Source of the DNA: Lewinella sp. JB7
GTDB taxonomy: Bacteria; Bacteroidota; Bacteroidia; Chitinophagales; Saprospiraceae
DNA: 64,000 nucleotides
NCBI RefSeq assembly: GCF_024297185.1
Contig: NZ_JANCTD010000009.1
Span: 1 to 64,000, forward strand
Reading direction: 5' to 3'
A program made the translations under genes and the position numbers. The notes beneath the pieces are model-generated. The model made no database searches and had not been told where the DNA came from. It saw nothing but the letters and a program-made list of their open reading frames with translations. Of this stretch, positions 8,820 to 18,666 are shown piece by piece (the first letter of the stretch is position 1; each line of letters begins with the position of its first letter).

Positions 8820-9839
8820 ATGTCTGAGCTTTTTACCGGACTGACCATCCCCTTTCTCCTGGCCATGTTCCTAGCCGTCAATATGGGCGGCAGCGGCACG
8901 GCCCCGGCCTTTTCGGCCGCTTACGGGGCCAGCGTGATCAAGCGGTCCGTTATTCCCGGTCTCTTCGGCGTGATGGTGCTGGCCGGCGCCCTGCTCGCTG
9001 GTGAGGAAGTATCGCTCACCCTCGGCAAGGGACTGCTGGAACAGCGCTTCTTCACCCCCTTCATCACCTCCATCATGCTGTTCTCGATCGGCAGCACGCT
9101 GCTGGTGTCTAACCTGATCGGGGTGCCGCAGTCGACGAGCCAGTCTACGGTGCTCGCGATCGCCGGGGCCGCCACCGCCCTGGAGGGACTCAATACCCGC
9201 AAGCTCTTCTACGAGATCATCCCGATGTGGGTCGTACTGCCCGTCGTCGCCTTCGGTATCATGCTGGTCCTTTCGCTCTTCGTATTCCCCGTACTCAAAC
9301 GGCGGGTATTCACGGACGACTACGCCCACCTGCGCAACCACCCCCTCCTCAAGGCCTTACTGATTTTCGCTTCGCTGTACGTAGCCTTTTCCATCGGCGC
9401 TAACAACGTAGCCAACGCCGCCGCCCCCATCGCCTCCCTTACGGCCAACGAGATCGGCGCGGAGGCCATCGGCAATTTTCTGCCCATCATTATCCTCTCG
9501 GTACTCATCGTTGCCCCCTGTTTCGCAATCGGCAGCTCGCTCCTCGGCCATAAGGTGACTCAGACCACGGGCAAGGAGATCGTGGAAGTTGGCCCCTTCG
9601 CCGCCACCGTCATTGCCCTTATCGTAGCCAGTTTGCTGCTGTACGCTTCCGTGACCCGGGGCATTCCCACCTCGCTGGTGCAGTTGAACGGAGCGGCCTT
9701 CATCGCACTGAGCATCAGCAAACAAGGGTGGCGAAAGACCTTCACTAACCGGACGGTGAAGCTGTTCTTCTCCGTATGGTGCGTAGCACCGGCCATCGCG
9801 TACGCCCTCACTTACCTGCTGATCAGCGTGTTAATGTAG
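8820..9839 (+). CDS. PiT family inorganic phosphate transporter
   Basis: A 339-residue inner-membrane protein of the PiT (PF01384) family, which imports phosphate or metal-phosphate with a cation. The two inverted halves carry the paired signature: AVNMGGSGTAPAFSAAYGA near the N-terminus and SIGANNVANAAAPIASL in the second half. About ten membrane segments are visible. The ATG at 8820 gives the correct N-terminus; an open frame extends back to 8454 but overlaps the DUF2490 gene and is artefactual. The first-half motif is GGSGTAP rather than the usual GANDxANxxG, so the substrate may differ from plain phosphate. Confidence 0.85.
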   Translation: MSELFTGLTIPFLLAMFLAVNMGGSGTAPAFSAAYGASVIKRSVIPGLFGVMVLAGALLAGEEVSLTLGKGLLEQRFFTPFITSIMLFSIGSTLLVSNLIGVPQSTSQSTVLAIAGAATALEGLNTRKLFYEIIPMWVVLPVVAFGIMLVLSLFVFPVLKRRVFTDDYAHLRNHPLLKALLIFASLYVAFSIGANNVANAAAPIASLTANEIGAEAIGNFLPIIILSVLIVAPCFAIGSSLLGHKVTQTTGKEIVEVGPFAATVIALIVASLLLYASVTRGIPTSLVQLNGAAFIALSISKQGWRKTFTNRTVKLFFSVWCVAPAIAYALTYLLISVLM

Positions 9840-10044
9840 TTCCTTACGGTAGCCACCCACTTCCCCCGCTGTTTGTGGGTCAGACTTGCACCTGCGTCCC
9901 CGCCAAAATGAAGCGAAGGATGCCTTTGGGCGGGTGCGCGGGTGCGATGCAACGCCATAAGAGCAAACGTCTTGGCACCACCACTCGATGTTTTAACAAG
10001 ACATTTGCGCGTTTATCATCAGCCGCTACCTATATTAATCGCTG

Positions 10045-12852
10045 ATGCATACGTACGCCGGCCGCCGGTACTCAGTAACCATACTCCTCTGTATAATTTC
10101 CTTCCTCCTTTCCGGGCGGGGGGGCACCGGGAGCGATAGCCCGGGCAGGATCTGCGTGTTCACCGAACCGAAGCACAACTACCGGCTGATCGACTACGTG
10201 GAGGTACTGCCCGACTCCGCCGGCGACCTGACGATCGATGAGGTGACGCGAGCAACCTTCATGCCCGCCGCCGCCACCGATCTCCCCCCACCGGTGGCGA
10301 ACCGCTGGTACTGGGGGAAACTGCGCGTCAGCAACCACCTTCCCCGGGCCGAGCGGCAGACGGAATGGGTGCTCTTCTTTTCGGGTACCTGGACGCAACT
10401 GGAAGTGTACACCATGGATGCGGAGGGAACGTGGTCAATGGAGCGTAACGGCACCTTTCTCCCCCCGGCGGAAAAGCTCTTCGCGCCCACTACGAAGGGC
10501 AACCTGGTCAAACTTACCCTGCCCCCCGGTGAGGTGACCACCCTATACTTTCGGGGGCGGAGCGAGCGGGCCACCCTGGTGCCATCGTTTCATCTCTACC
10601 TCCAGACCACGGAGGTGTTTTACGATAAGCTTCTGAAACGTAAGGCCGCGGATGCCCTCTTTATGGGCTTCCTGGGGATGATGTTTCTGTACAATCTGAT
10701 GCTGTACTTCTTCGGGCGCGACCGCAGCTTCGTGTACTACTCGGGTTACATCCTGATGATGATCGTGTACGCCGGCTACTTCAGCAACGACCTGACGGAC
10801 TGGTTCGGCGACCACCTGTTTTCCCGGCGGCCGCAGTTCTACGGCTTTTTCAAGTTATCCATTTTTCTGGGACTGATGTGTTACCTGCTGTTCATCCGTA
10901 CCTTCGTCCATCTGCCCCGCTTACTTCCGGGATGGGATCGTTACTTCCGGGGGCTTGTCTGGCTGGGGGCCCTCATGATGGGAGCGTACGTATGGGTGGC
11001 TATCGCCTCCAACTTCAGTTACGCCATGGAGGACCGCATCACGGTCGCCTACATCGTCATCGTTATCGGATCGTGCGTCGGACTGCTGTACCCCCTCTAC
11101 CGCAAGTGGAACAAGAAGGGGGCCTTCGTTTTCTACGGGATCGCGGCGCTTAGCCTGGGCTGTCTGCTCTCCCTCCTTACGCGGGTGGCGGTGCCCCCCT
11201 TCACCCTCTTCTGGCTGAAGGCCGGGGTCATCGTGGAGGTGGCCGTCTTTTCCCTCGGACTGGCTTACCGACAACGCAAGCAGGTGCAGGCGCGCGAGAA
11301 GGCCGTGTTCGCTCTCCGGGAAAGCCAACTCATTCGGGAGAAGCAAGAGCTGGAAGCTAGTCGGTTACAGGAACTTACGGATTTCAAAAGTCGCTTCTAC
11401 ACCAACATTACCCATGAATTCCGGACTCCGCTGACCGTCATCATGGGCATCAGCGAACAGATCAGCGGACAGGAAAAGATTCGGGAACTGATCCGGCGTA
11501 ACAGCAAAAGCCTGTTGAACCTGGTCAATCGTTTACTCGAACTGGGTCGCCTGGAGATGGGCGCGGCCCCCATCAACTGGGTACACGACGACATCATTGC
11601 TTACCTGAATTACCTGACGGAGTCTTTCTACTCGGCCGCGGAACAGAAGAATATTCGCTTCGTCTTCTACAGCGAAGTGCGGGAGCTGATGATGGATTTT
11701 GACGAGGAAAAGGTGCTACAGATCGTCAATAATCTGCTTTCGAACGCCCTAAAATTCACGCCGCCACGGGGTAAGGTCATCGTCCACGCCAGCACCACGG
11801 CCGACGATTCACAAACTTGGTTGAAGATCGTCGTGCGGGACACCGGAATCGGCATCAGCGCCCAGGACGCCGAACACATCTTCGATCGTTACTTCCAGGC
11901 AAGCCCGGCGGGATCTTCTTCTCATGCGGGCAGCGGAGTCGGGCTGGCCCTGACCCGTGAACTGGTGGGCGTGCTCGGAGGGACCATCACCGTGGATAGC
12001 GCCCCGGGCAGGGGCTCGGAATTTACGGTTCACCTTCCCGTCAACAACGCTCACCAAGCATTACCCGCCGTAGCTACTGCCGATGGCTCCGCCGCGGACC
12101 GGCCCGTCCTCCTCATTATTGAAGACAACCGCGACATCGTCACTTATCTGGAAACTATCCTGGGAGAGCGGTATAGTTGTCAGCACGCCGGCGACGGAGA
12201 TACCGGCACCGAATTGGCCCTGAAACTGATCCCCGATCTGATCGTGTCGGACGTAATGATGCCCGGCAAAGACGGCTACGAAGTGTGTGAAACCCTGAAG
12301 GCCGACGAGCGCACCAGCCACATCCCGATAATTCTGCTGACGGCAAAAACGACGCCGGACGCCCGGATCCGGGGGCTCCGGCACGGCGCCGATGCCTACC
12401 TGACCAAGCCCTTCGATAAGGAGGAATTGAACATTCGCATCGAAAACCTTATCGAATCACGCCGCCGGTTGCGGGCACGCTACGCCGGTGCGGGCAGCGT
12501 GACGGAAGCGACTCCCGGCACCCCCGAATCCCGGGAGGACGTGTTCATCCGCAAGCTGCACGACCTCATTTGCGAGCGCCTGGACGAAGCGGATTTCGGA
12601 GTGTCGGAGCTGGCCGCCGCCGCGGGACTCAGCCAGATGCAGCTGTACCGCAAGATCAAAGCGATTACCGGAAAGACACCCTCCCGCTTCATCCGCAGTT
12701 TTCGCCTGACCAGGGGAATGGTTCTGTTACGAACCGGCGAGTACACGGTGTCGGAGATCGCTTACCGCGTCGGCTTCAGCGATCCGAGCTATTTTTCCCG
12801 GACCTTTCAGCAGGAGTATAAGCACCCGCCTAGCCACTATGCAACTAATTGA
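10045..12852 (+). CDS. Hybrid two-component sensor: 7TM receptor, kinase, receiver, AraC domain
   Basis: A 935-residue one-protein signalling system. Residues 1-25 are a signal or first membrane segment. Residues 35-190 resemble the extracellular 7TMR-DISMED2 sensor (YWGKLRVSN). Residues 203-410 hold seven membrane segments (7TMR-DISM). A short coiled coil precedes the kinase, with phospho-acceptor His457 in NITHEFRTP, N-box NNLLSNALKF, and DTGIGI and GSGVGLAL ATP-binding motifs. A receiver follows with Asp736 (IVSDVMMPGKDGYE) and then an AraC-type DNA-binding domain at about 835-935 (VSEIAYRVGFSDPSYFSRTF). Such hybrids usually regulate adjacent genes; the ligand is unknown. Confidence 0.93.
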   Translation: MHTYAGRRYSVTILLCIISFLLSGRGGTGSDSPGRICVFTEPKHNYRLIDYVEVLPDSAGDLTIDEVTRATFMPAAATDLPPPVANRWYWGKLRVSNHLPRAERQTEWVLFFSGTWTQLEVYTMDAEGTWSMERNGTFLPPAEKLFAPTTKGNLVKLTLPPGEVTTLYFRGRSERATLVPSFHLYLQTTEVFYDKLLKRKAADALFMGFLGMMFLYNLMLYFFGRDRSFVYYSGYILMMIVYAGYFSNDLTDWFGDHLFSRRPQFYGFFKLSIFLGLMCYLLFIRTFVHLPRLLPGWDRYFRGLVWLGALMMGAYVWVAIASNFSYAMEDRITVAYIVIVIGSCVGLLYPLYRKWNKKGAFVFYGIAALSLGCLLSLLTRVAVPPFTLFWLKAGVIVEVAVFSLGLAYRQRKQVQAREKAVFALRESQLIREKQELEASRLQELTDFKSRFYTNITHEFRTPLTVIMGISEQISGQEKIRELIRRNSKSLLNLVNRLLELGRLEMGAAPINWVHDDIIAYLNYLTESFYSAAEQKNIRFVFYSEVRELMMDFDEEKVLQIVNNLLSNALKFTPPRGKVIVHASTTADDSQTWLKIVVRDTGIGISAQDAEHIFDRYFQASPAGSSSHAGSGVGLALTRELVGVLGGTITVDSAPGRGSEFTVHLPVNNAHQALPAVATADGSAADRPVLLIIEDNRDIVTYLETILGERYSCQHAGDGDTGTELALKLIPDLIVSDVMMPGKDGYEVCETLKADERTSHIPIILLTAKTTPDARIRGLRHGADAYLTKPFDKEELNIRIENLIESRRRLRARYAGAGSVTEATPGTPESREDVFIRKLHDLICERLDEADFGVSELAAAAGLSQMQLYRKIKAITGKTPSRFIRSFRLTRGMVLLRTGEYTVSEIAYRVGFSDPSYFSRTFQQEYKHPPSHYATN

Positions 12853-13006
12853 AAGTTAGTGCTTTAGCACATATCTTTCGTTTCAGATGTAGGATAACTA
12901 CAAGACTTTTTCGCCGTAGTAACAAATATGTTCTACCATTTGTCCGAAACGTCGGGTCCTTCCGGCCGGCATAGTGCCAGTTTTGTAAATGCCAAAACGA
13001 GCCACT

Positions 13007-14620
13007 ATGAACCACACGACACACATCCTCTTATGCCTCCTTTTCTGGGTTGCCGCCGGCCCGGTGAGCGGTCAAGATTTCTTCCTCCCGGTGTCCACCT
13101 CCTCCACACCCGCGCAGGAGGCCTACCGCACCGCCTCCCACCTCGCTTCTAACATTCACTTCGCCGACGCCCGGGAAAAGATTGACGAAGCCCTGGCCGC
13201 GGATCCCGACTACTTCATGGCCCTGGTCTACTCCATCCAGGTGCTGGCCGCCAAGAAGGACAAGCCGGCCCTGATCGAACGAGCTCTGGCGATAGACCCC
13301 GCCAAGTTCACGCCGGCCGAACGCATCATGCGTGAGTATCTGGTCGCCCTGCGGGACAAGCCGGACGCCAGCCCCGCCGCCAGTATGAAAAAACTGGTGC
13401 AGGAGTATCCCACCGTCCCGGAAGCCTTCGAATGGGCGTATCTCCACGCCGCCTATTCAGATAAGGACGATGAAGCCGCCGAACGGTATGCCCTCCGCCT
13501 CACCGAGCTGGCCCCCGACTTTCCCCCGGTCTATAACGGACTCGGCTACCTTAAAATGGGACAGGGACTTATGGCCGAGGCGAAGACGTACTTCGACAAG
13601 TACCTAGCCCTGGCTCCGGACGAGGCGAATGCCTACGACAGTATGGCGGAATATTACGCCGAAAACAAGGACTATGCCGCATCCGTCCGCTACTACAACC
13701 AGGCGGCGGCCATGGGCATGCCGGCGGCTTACGACCGGGTACAGCAGGTGTTTACCGACTGGTGCCAGGCCACCGGCGAATCCGGTGAGCCGGAACCGAC
13801 CGGCGACCCCGCCCTCGCGCAGAAGCTCGAACACGTGGAGTCCGTCTGGGACCGCATCATTAACCAGGGTCAGATCGGGGAGATCAATCCGGCCAACTTC
13901 GCCTCCGACATTCGTATGGTGAGCGAAGCGGGGGACGTCGTCGGCATCGAGGACTTCCGCGCCCACTACCAACACTACCTGACCGGCTTTTCGGATATCG
14001 ACTTCACGGTGGAGAGTGTCTTCGGTCAGGGGGACCGCCTCGTCAAGCACTGGCGGTTCGCCGGTAAGCACACGGGTGAGTTCTTCGGCGTCCCCCCTAC
14101 GGGCAAATCGGTCGACGTGGAGGGCGTAACCCTTATCCGCATGCGGAACGGAAAGATCGCCCAGGAACAGGACTTCATGAACGACCTGATCTTCTACGAA
14201 CAACTCGGCTTGCAACCGCAGACCGGTGACGTAGCCTTGATCCAGGGAGTCTACGACGCCTTCTCCGCGGGCGACATACCTACCGTGCTTCAGGCGCTGG
14301 ATGCCAAGATCGTCTGGAACGAGGCCGAGGGCAATGCCCTGGCCGACGGCAATCCCTACGTCGGTCCCGATGCCGTACTCAACGGCGTTTTCGCCCGCCT
14401 GGGTGCCGAGCACGACTACTTCAAGCTGAAGGACATCAAGCTCCACGCAGTCGACGGCAACCGCGTGCTCGCCACCCTCCGCTACGATGCCCGCCGCAAG
14501 GACAGCGGCAAGGTGATCGACGCCCAGGTCGCCCACCTGTGGACGACCAAAAACGGCAAGGTGACCGCCTTCCAGCAGTACGCCGACACCCATCAACTGG
14601 CGGAGGCCGCCAAGAAATAA
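13007..14620 (+). CDS. Exported TPR protein with two SnoaL-like domains
   Basis: A 537-residue exported protein. Signal peptide MNHTTHILLCLLFWVAAGPV ends near GQ and supports the ATG at 13007 over 12989. Residues about 30-240 are TPR repeats (ALAADPDYFMALVYSIQVLA; PVYNGLGYLKMGQGLMAEAK; PDEANAYDSMAEYYAENKDY). Residues about 275-400 resemble the ester-cyclase SnoaL family (VIFGQ-type barrel, HTGEFFGVPPTGKSV). Residues about 405-530 are a second NTF2-like domain (GVYDAFSAGDIPTVLQALD, NPYVGPDAVLNGVFARL). The combination suggests a periplasmic scaffold or hydrolase-like protein; no reaction can be assigned. Confidence 0.8.
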   Translation: MNHTTHILLCLLFWVAAGPVSGQDFFLPVSTSSTPAQEAYRTASHLASNIHFADAREKIDEALAADPDYFMALVYSIQVLAAKKDKPALIERALAIDPAKFTPAERIMREYLVALRDKPDASPAASMKKLVQEYPTVPEAFEWAYLHAAYSDKDDEAAERYALRLTELAPDFPPVYNGLGYLKMGQGLMAEAKTYFDKYLALAPDEANAYDSMAEYYAENKDYAASVRYYNQAAAMGMPAAYDRVQQVFTDWCQATGESGEPEPTGDPALAQKLEHVESVWDRIINQGQIGEINPANFASDIRMVSEAGDVVGIEDFRAHYQHYLTGFSDIDFTVESVFGQGDRLVKHWRFAGKHTGEFFGVPPTGKSVDVEGVTLIRMRNGKIAQEQDFMNDLIFYEQLGLQPQTGDVALIQGVYDAFSAGDIPTVLQALDAKIVWNEAEGNALADGNPYVGPDAVLNGVFARLGAEHDYFKLKDIKLHAVDGNRVLATLRYDARRKDSGKVIDAQVAHLWTTKNGKVTAFQQYADTHQLAEAAKK

Positions 14621-14690
14621 GGCGCGCCGCTCAGACGACCCGCGTGCCACACCCCGCTTTTTTCCTGTACACTATGACTTTTTGGCGAGG

Positions 14691-14716
14691 GCCCGGCGAC
14701 CTATCGGTCGTCGGGC
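14691..14716 (+). terminator. GC-rich hairpin downstream of TPR gene
   Basis: GCCCGGCGACC and GGTCGTCGGGC pair over 11 bp with one G-U and a four-base loop, about 70 bp after the TPR gene. Only a weak pyrimidine run (TACTCCTTTCCT) follows, so termination is possible but not certain. The rest of 14621-14866 shows nothing recognisable. Confidence 0.4.
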
Positions 14717-14866
14717 TACTCCTTTCCTGCCTACGCTATCGATCATGTACGGCACGTTTGCCGAACTATAACCGGATTGCTCCCGCGCGCCGCCGCCCGC
14801 CTACTCATAAAGTGCTAGCTTAGTGCCGCGGTTTCCCACCCAATTTGAACGCCGGCGCGGTACTAT

Positions 14867-16588
14867 ATGGATGCAAGTAAGGATTTTCCCCAATTAGAAC
14901 ACCTTAACGAAGAGCAGCTACCCGTACCCCCATGGAAGCTGCACGACTGGACGCACTTCGCGGGGCTCTACGCCGCGGAACACGTAGCGGCGACCGAGTT
15001 CGTTATCGGAGCGACCTTCGTCGCCCTCGGCGCCCGAACGATGGATATTTTGGTGGGCCTTCTCATCGGCAATATCCTGGCCGTACTGAGCTGGACCCTG
15101 ATCACCTCCCCGATCGCCGTCGACACCCGCCTGAGCCTCTACACTTATCTCAACAAGATTGCCGGAGATTCCATGACCCAGCTGTACAACTGGGCCAACA
15201 TCGTCATCTTCTCCGTCATTTCGGCCGCCATGATCACCGTGTCGGCTACGGCGGTGCGCTTCGCCTTCGACATACCCGCACAGCTCAACTGGTACCCCAC
15301 CAACCTGTGGTTCGTGCTGATCGTATTCTGCGTGGGGGCCGTCGTGGTGTCGATCGCGATCTACGGTTTCAACGCGGTCTCCGAATTTTCGGGTGTCTGC
15401 GCCCCCTGGTTGTTCGTGATGTTCACCAGTGGTGCCATGGTGTTGCTGCCGGCGCTCTCGTTGTCCGTACTGGGCGACACGCTGCCCGGAAGCTTTGCCG
15501 ACCTCATCACCCTGGGCAATGAATCCATCTGGACGGGGGTCGACAGCAGCGGAGAACCGGGGATCGGTCTGGTCGAGGTGATCGGCTTCGCGTGGGCGGC
15601 GAATACCATCACCCACTTCGGGCTGATCGACATGGCGCTCCTGCGCTTCGCCAAGAAGAAGATTTACGGCCTGGCTACCAGCACCGGTATGATGTTCGGG
15701 CACTACGTAGCCTGGATCGCGGCCGGCATCATGGGGGCGGGCGCCGCCGTCATTCTCGGCAAAACCATCGTGGAACTGGACCCCGGAGACGTGGCCTATT
15801 ACGCCCTCGGCTGGTCGGGATTCGTGATCGTGATCGTAGCCGGCTGGACAACGGCCATCACCAATCTGTACCGGGCCGGACTGGCGGCCCAGGCCGTATT
15901 CAACCGCCATTCCCGCCGCCGGACCACGCTTACGGTCGGGCTGATCACGATCGGGATCGCCTGCTTTCCGTTCGTGTTCTCTCAGATCCTGCCCCTGCTT
16001 ACTTACGCCGGCCTGCTGGTCGTACCCGTAGGCGCGATCGTGTTTGCCGAGCACCAGTTGTTTCCCCGCATCGGGATGACCCGTTACTGGCTGTCCTACC
16101 GGCAACTGAGCTGGAGCACCCCGGCCGTCGCCGCCTGGGCCCTCGGACTGGTATTCGGTTTCGGACTGAACGCCCTGAACGTGATGTCCTTCTTCTACCT
16201 CTTCCTGCCCACCTGGGTCTTCACCATCCTCGTCTACACCTTCCTGGCCGCCCGTTACGGGGCCCGGGAGCGGTATCCCGAAGCCGAAAGGCGGGAAGCC
16301 GTGCGCAACGAGAAGATCGCCACCTTCCAGCGGCAGAAAGCCGATCTTACGGCCGTGCCCGTCCGGGATGATTCCGGCCTGTCCAAAGTTCTACGGATCG
16401 TATCCCTGCTGGTGCTCCTCATCACCCTCGTGCTGGCCGGCATCGTGCTGTTCGGCAGTCCCACGGAGGGAGACTACGTAGCCAACCGGGATATCTTCTA
16501 CCGGTACGCCTTCGTGTGTACCTTGGTCTACTTTATCACCGCCTACTGGGCCCTGCGCCGGGAAAAAGCCCTACAAACCCACGCCTGA
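14867..16588 (+). CDS. NCS1/purine-cytosine permease family transporter
   Basis: A 573-residue inner-membrane protein with about twelve membrane segments. The N-terminus (PPWKLHDWTHFAGLYAAEHV, then EFVIGATFVALG) and the following helices resemble the nucleobase:cation symporter-1 / purine-cytosine permease superfamily. The C-terminal extension after residue about 470 is hydrophilic and then adds two more helices. The TGA overlaps the next ATG by one base (TGATG at 16586-16590), so this transporter is translationally coupled to a mannitol dehydrogenase family enzyme. That context suggests a sugar alcohol or sugar acid rather than a nucleobase as substrate; this is inference. Confidence 0.75.
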   Translation: MDASKDFPQLEHLNEEQLPVPPWKLHDWTHFAGLYAAEHVAATEFVIGATFVALGARTMDILVGLLIGNILAVLSWTLITSPIAVDTRLSLYTYLNKIAGDSMTQLYNWANIVIFSVISAAMITVSATAVRFAFDIPAQLNWYPTNLWFVLIVFCVGAVVVSIAIYGFNAVSEFSGVCAPWLFVMFTSGAMVLLPALSLSVLGDTLPGSFADLITLGNESIWTGVDSSGEPGIGLVEVIGFAWAANTITHFGLIDMALLRFAKKKIYGLATSTGMMFGHYVAWIAAGIMGAGAAVILGKTIVELDPGDVAYYALGWSGFVIVIVAGWTTAITNLYRAGLAAQAVFNRHSRRRTTLTVGLITIGIACFPFVFSQILPLLTYAGLLVVPVGAIVFAEHQLFPRIGMTRYWLSYRQLSWSTPAVAAWALGLVFGFGLNALNVMSFFYLFLPTWVFTILVYTFLAARYGARERYPEAERREAVRNEKIATFQRQKADLTAVPVRDDSGLSKVLRIVSLLVLLITLVLAGIVLFGSPTEGDYVANRDIFYRYAFVCTLVYFITAYWALRREKALQTHA

Positions 16589-18084
16589 TGGAAACGATTT
16601 TCGTCAACCAAGCCAATCTTCCCCGCCTCGCCGAGCGGATCCCCTGCCCTGACTACGATCGCTCATCGCTCACCGCCGGCGTGGTCCACGTCGGCGTGGG
16701 AGGGTTTCACCGAGCCCACCAAGCTTACTACCTCCACCGCTTACTCGCGGAGGGAGGAGCCCGCGAATGGGGCATCTGCGGCATCGGACTACGCGGAGCC
16801 GACCGGAAGATCCACGATGTCCTCACGGAGCAGGACGGCCTCTACACCCTGATCGTAAAGCACCCCGACGGTAAGGTCGACAGCCAGATCATCGGTTCCG
16901 TAATCGACTTTCTGCTCGGCGCGGAAGACCCGGAGCCCGTGATCGCGAAGATGGCCGCCCCCGCTACCCGGATCGTCTCCCTTACGATCACCGAGGGGGG
17001 TTACAATTTCAATCCCGCGACCGGCGCCTTCGATTTCGACCATCCGGATATCCGTCACGAACTCGATCACCCCGACCAACCGAAGACCATCTACGGTTTC
17101 CTGACCGCCGCCCTCCGCCGGCGGCATGCGGCGGGGCTGCCGGCGTTCACGGTCATGTCCTGCGATAACCTTCAGCATAACGGCGACATCATCCGGGAGA
17201 TGCTCCTCGCTTTCGCCCGCAGGCAGGATCCCGAACTGGCTACCTGGATCGACGGTGCGGTAAGCTTTCCGAATACCATGGTGGACCGCATCACCCCCGT
17301 CACGACCCCCGAAGACATCACATATCTGCAGGAAACTCACGGCATCGCGGACGGGTGGCCCGTCACCTGCGAGCCCTTCATTCAGTGGATCGTGGAGGAT
17401 AAGTTCGCCAACGGCCGCCCCGCGCTGGAACAAGCGGGCGTGCAGATCGTACCGGACGTGAAGCCCTACGAAAAAATGAAGCTGCGGCTCCTCAACGCGG
17501 GGCATTCGGTACTGGGCATTCTGGGAGCCCTGCACGGGTACGCTACCATCAACGCCTGCATGGAGGACGAAACCTTCACCACCTACCTGAGGGCGTTTCT
17601 GGACGAGGAGGTTACCCCCGTCCTCGACGCTATTCCCGGCATCGACGTGGAAGAATACAAGGATACGCTGGAGGCCCGCTTCGCTAATCCGAACATCCGC
17701 GACAAGGTCAGCCGCATTTGCTCCGAAAGCTCGGCTAAGTTGCCCAAGTTCCTAATCCCGACCCTGGTCGATAATCTGGCGCGCGGCGGGAGTATCCGCT
17801 ACGCTACCCTGGTACTGGCGGCGTGGTGCTATTACAGCGACCGGCGGGTCGACCAAGACGGCCAGCCCCTCGATATCATCGACGCCATGGAGCAAACGCT
17901 GCACGAGTCGGCCCGACGGACCACCACCGATCCCGTGTCCTTCCTCCGGCAGCAGGACCTGTTCGGTGACCTGCTCCACAACGAGCGCTTTGTGTGGGAG
18001 TACACCGCGCAGGTCAACGAACTGTACGCCGGAGCGGAGATCAAACAGCGGATGCGGCGGTTGCTAGACATGGGCTCCCGGTAG
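16588..18084 (+). CDS. Mannitol dehydrogenase family oxidoreductase
   Basis: A 498-residue NAD(P)-dependent long-chain polyol dehydrogenase (mannitol 2-dehydrogenase / fructuronate reductase family). The N-terminal Rossmann domain carries VVHVGVGGFHRAHQAYYLH; TVMSCDNLQHNG is a family block; the catalytic block is KMKLRLLNAGHSVLGILG with the conserved Lys, Asn and His. The enzyme would interconvert a polyol and ketose, or tagaturonate or fructuronate and its reduced acid; sequence alone does not decide. The ATG at 16588 overlaps the stop of the transporter gene, so uptake and oxidation of one compound are likely linked. Confidence 0.88.
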   Translation: METIFVNQANLPRLAERIPCPDYDRSSLTAGVVHVGVGGFHRAHQAYYLHRLLAEGGAREWGICGIGLRGADRKIHDVLTEQDGLYTLIVKHPDGKVDSQIIGSVIDFLLGAEDPEPVIAKMAAPATRIVSLTITEGGYNFNPATGAFDFDHPDIRHELDHPDQPKTIYGFLTAALRRRHAAGLPAFTVMSCDNLQHNGDIIREMLLAFARRQDPELATWIDGAVSFPNTMVDRITPVTTPEDITYLQETHGIADGWPVTCEPFIQWIVEDKFANGRPALEQAGVQIVPDVKPYEKMKLRLLNAGHSVLGILGALHGYATINACMEDETFTTYLRAFLDEEVTPVLDAIPGIDVEEYKDTLEARFANPNIRDKVSRICSESSAKLPKFLIPTLVDNLARGGSIRYATLVLAAWCYYSDRRVDQDGQPLDIIDAMEQTLHESARRTTTDPVSFLRQQDLFGDLLHNERFVWEYTAQVNELYAGAEIKQRMRRLLDMGSR

Positions 18085-18112
18085 ACGGGGAGCTTTACCT
18101 TTAAGCAAGCCC

Positions 18113-18631
18113 ATGGATACCGACAAGAAAAGAACGGCGCGGCGTCGCGTAGACAGTCCGCTGGGACCGGTGGAGATCGCCGCTACGGAAAGTGGTTTGA
18201 GCCGTCTCCGCTTCCTGGATGCGGCAACGGACGAAGCGCCGATCGCCTCTCCTCCCCTGGATGATGAGCCGTCAGTGAAGCTAGTGGAACATCTTGATCG
18301 TACCGAACGGGAACTCGACGCCTACTTCGCCGGCACCCTTCGTTCCTTTACGGTGCCCCTCGCTCCGGAAGGCACGCCCTTTCAGTCCGCGGTTTGGCGG
18401 GCGCTCGGGGCCGTTCCCTTCGGCGGCGTTACGGTTTACGGAGAGATTGCCCGCACCATCGGCAAGCCCCGGGGTAGTCAGGCGGTAGGGCTGGCGAACG
18501 GCCGCAATCCCATTGCCATCATCATTCCCTGTCACCGGGTCGTTGGCAAGAACGGTAAGTTGACCGGCTACGCCGGCGGCATCGAGCGGAAGAAGTGGTT
18601 ACTGCGGCACGAGTCCTCCACCCTCCTCTGA
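18113..18631 (+). CDS. ogt: Methylated-DNA--protein-cysteine methyltransferase
   Basis: A 172-residue O6-alkylguanine-DNA alkyltransferase that directly reverses O6-methylguanine by moving the alkyl group to its own cysteine. Cys140 lies in the invariant PCHRV motif (IIPCHRVVGKNGKLTGYAGG), preceded by the DNA-binding helix segment TPFQSAVWRALGAVPFGGVT and GSQAVGLANGRNP with the arginine finger. The N-terminal part is the usual RNaseH-like domain. A -7-like TACCTTTA at 18096-18103 lies nine bases upstream of the ATG, so the gene may have its own short-leader transcript although it follows the dehydrogenase by only 28 bp. Confidence 0.93.
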   Translation: MDTDKKRTARRRVDSPLGPVEIAATESGLSRLRFLDAATDEAPIASPPLDDEPSVKLVEHLDRTERELDAYFAGTLRSFTVPLAPEGTPFQSAVWRALGAVPFGGVTVYGEIARTIGKPRGSQAVGLANGRNPIAIIIPCHRVVGKNGKLTGYAGGIERKKWLLRHESSTLL

Positions 18632-18666
18632 GGGAAGTCGGTAGCAAATTCCGCGTTGGGCGTCCC

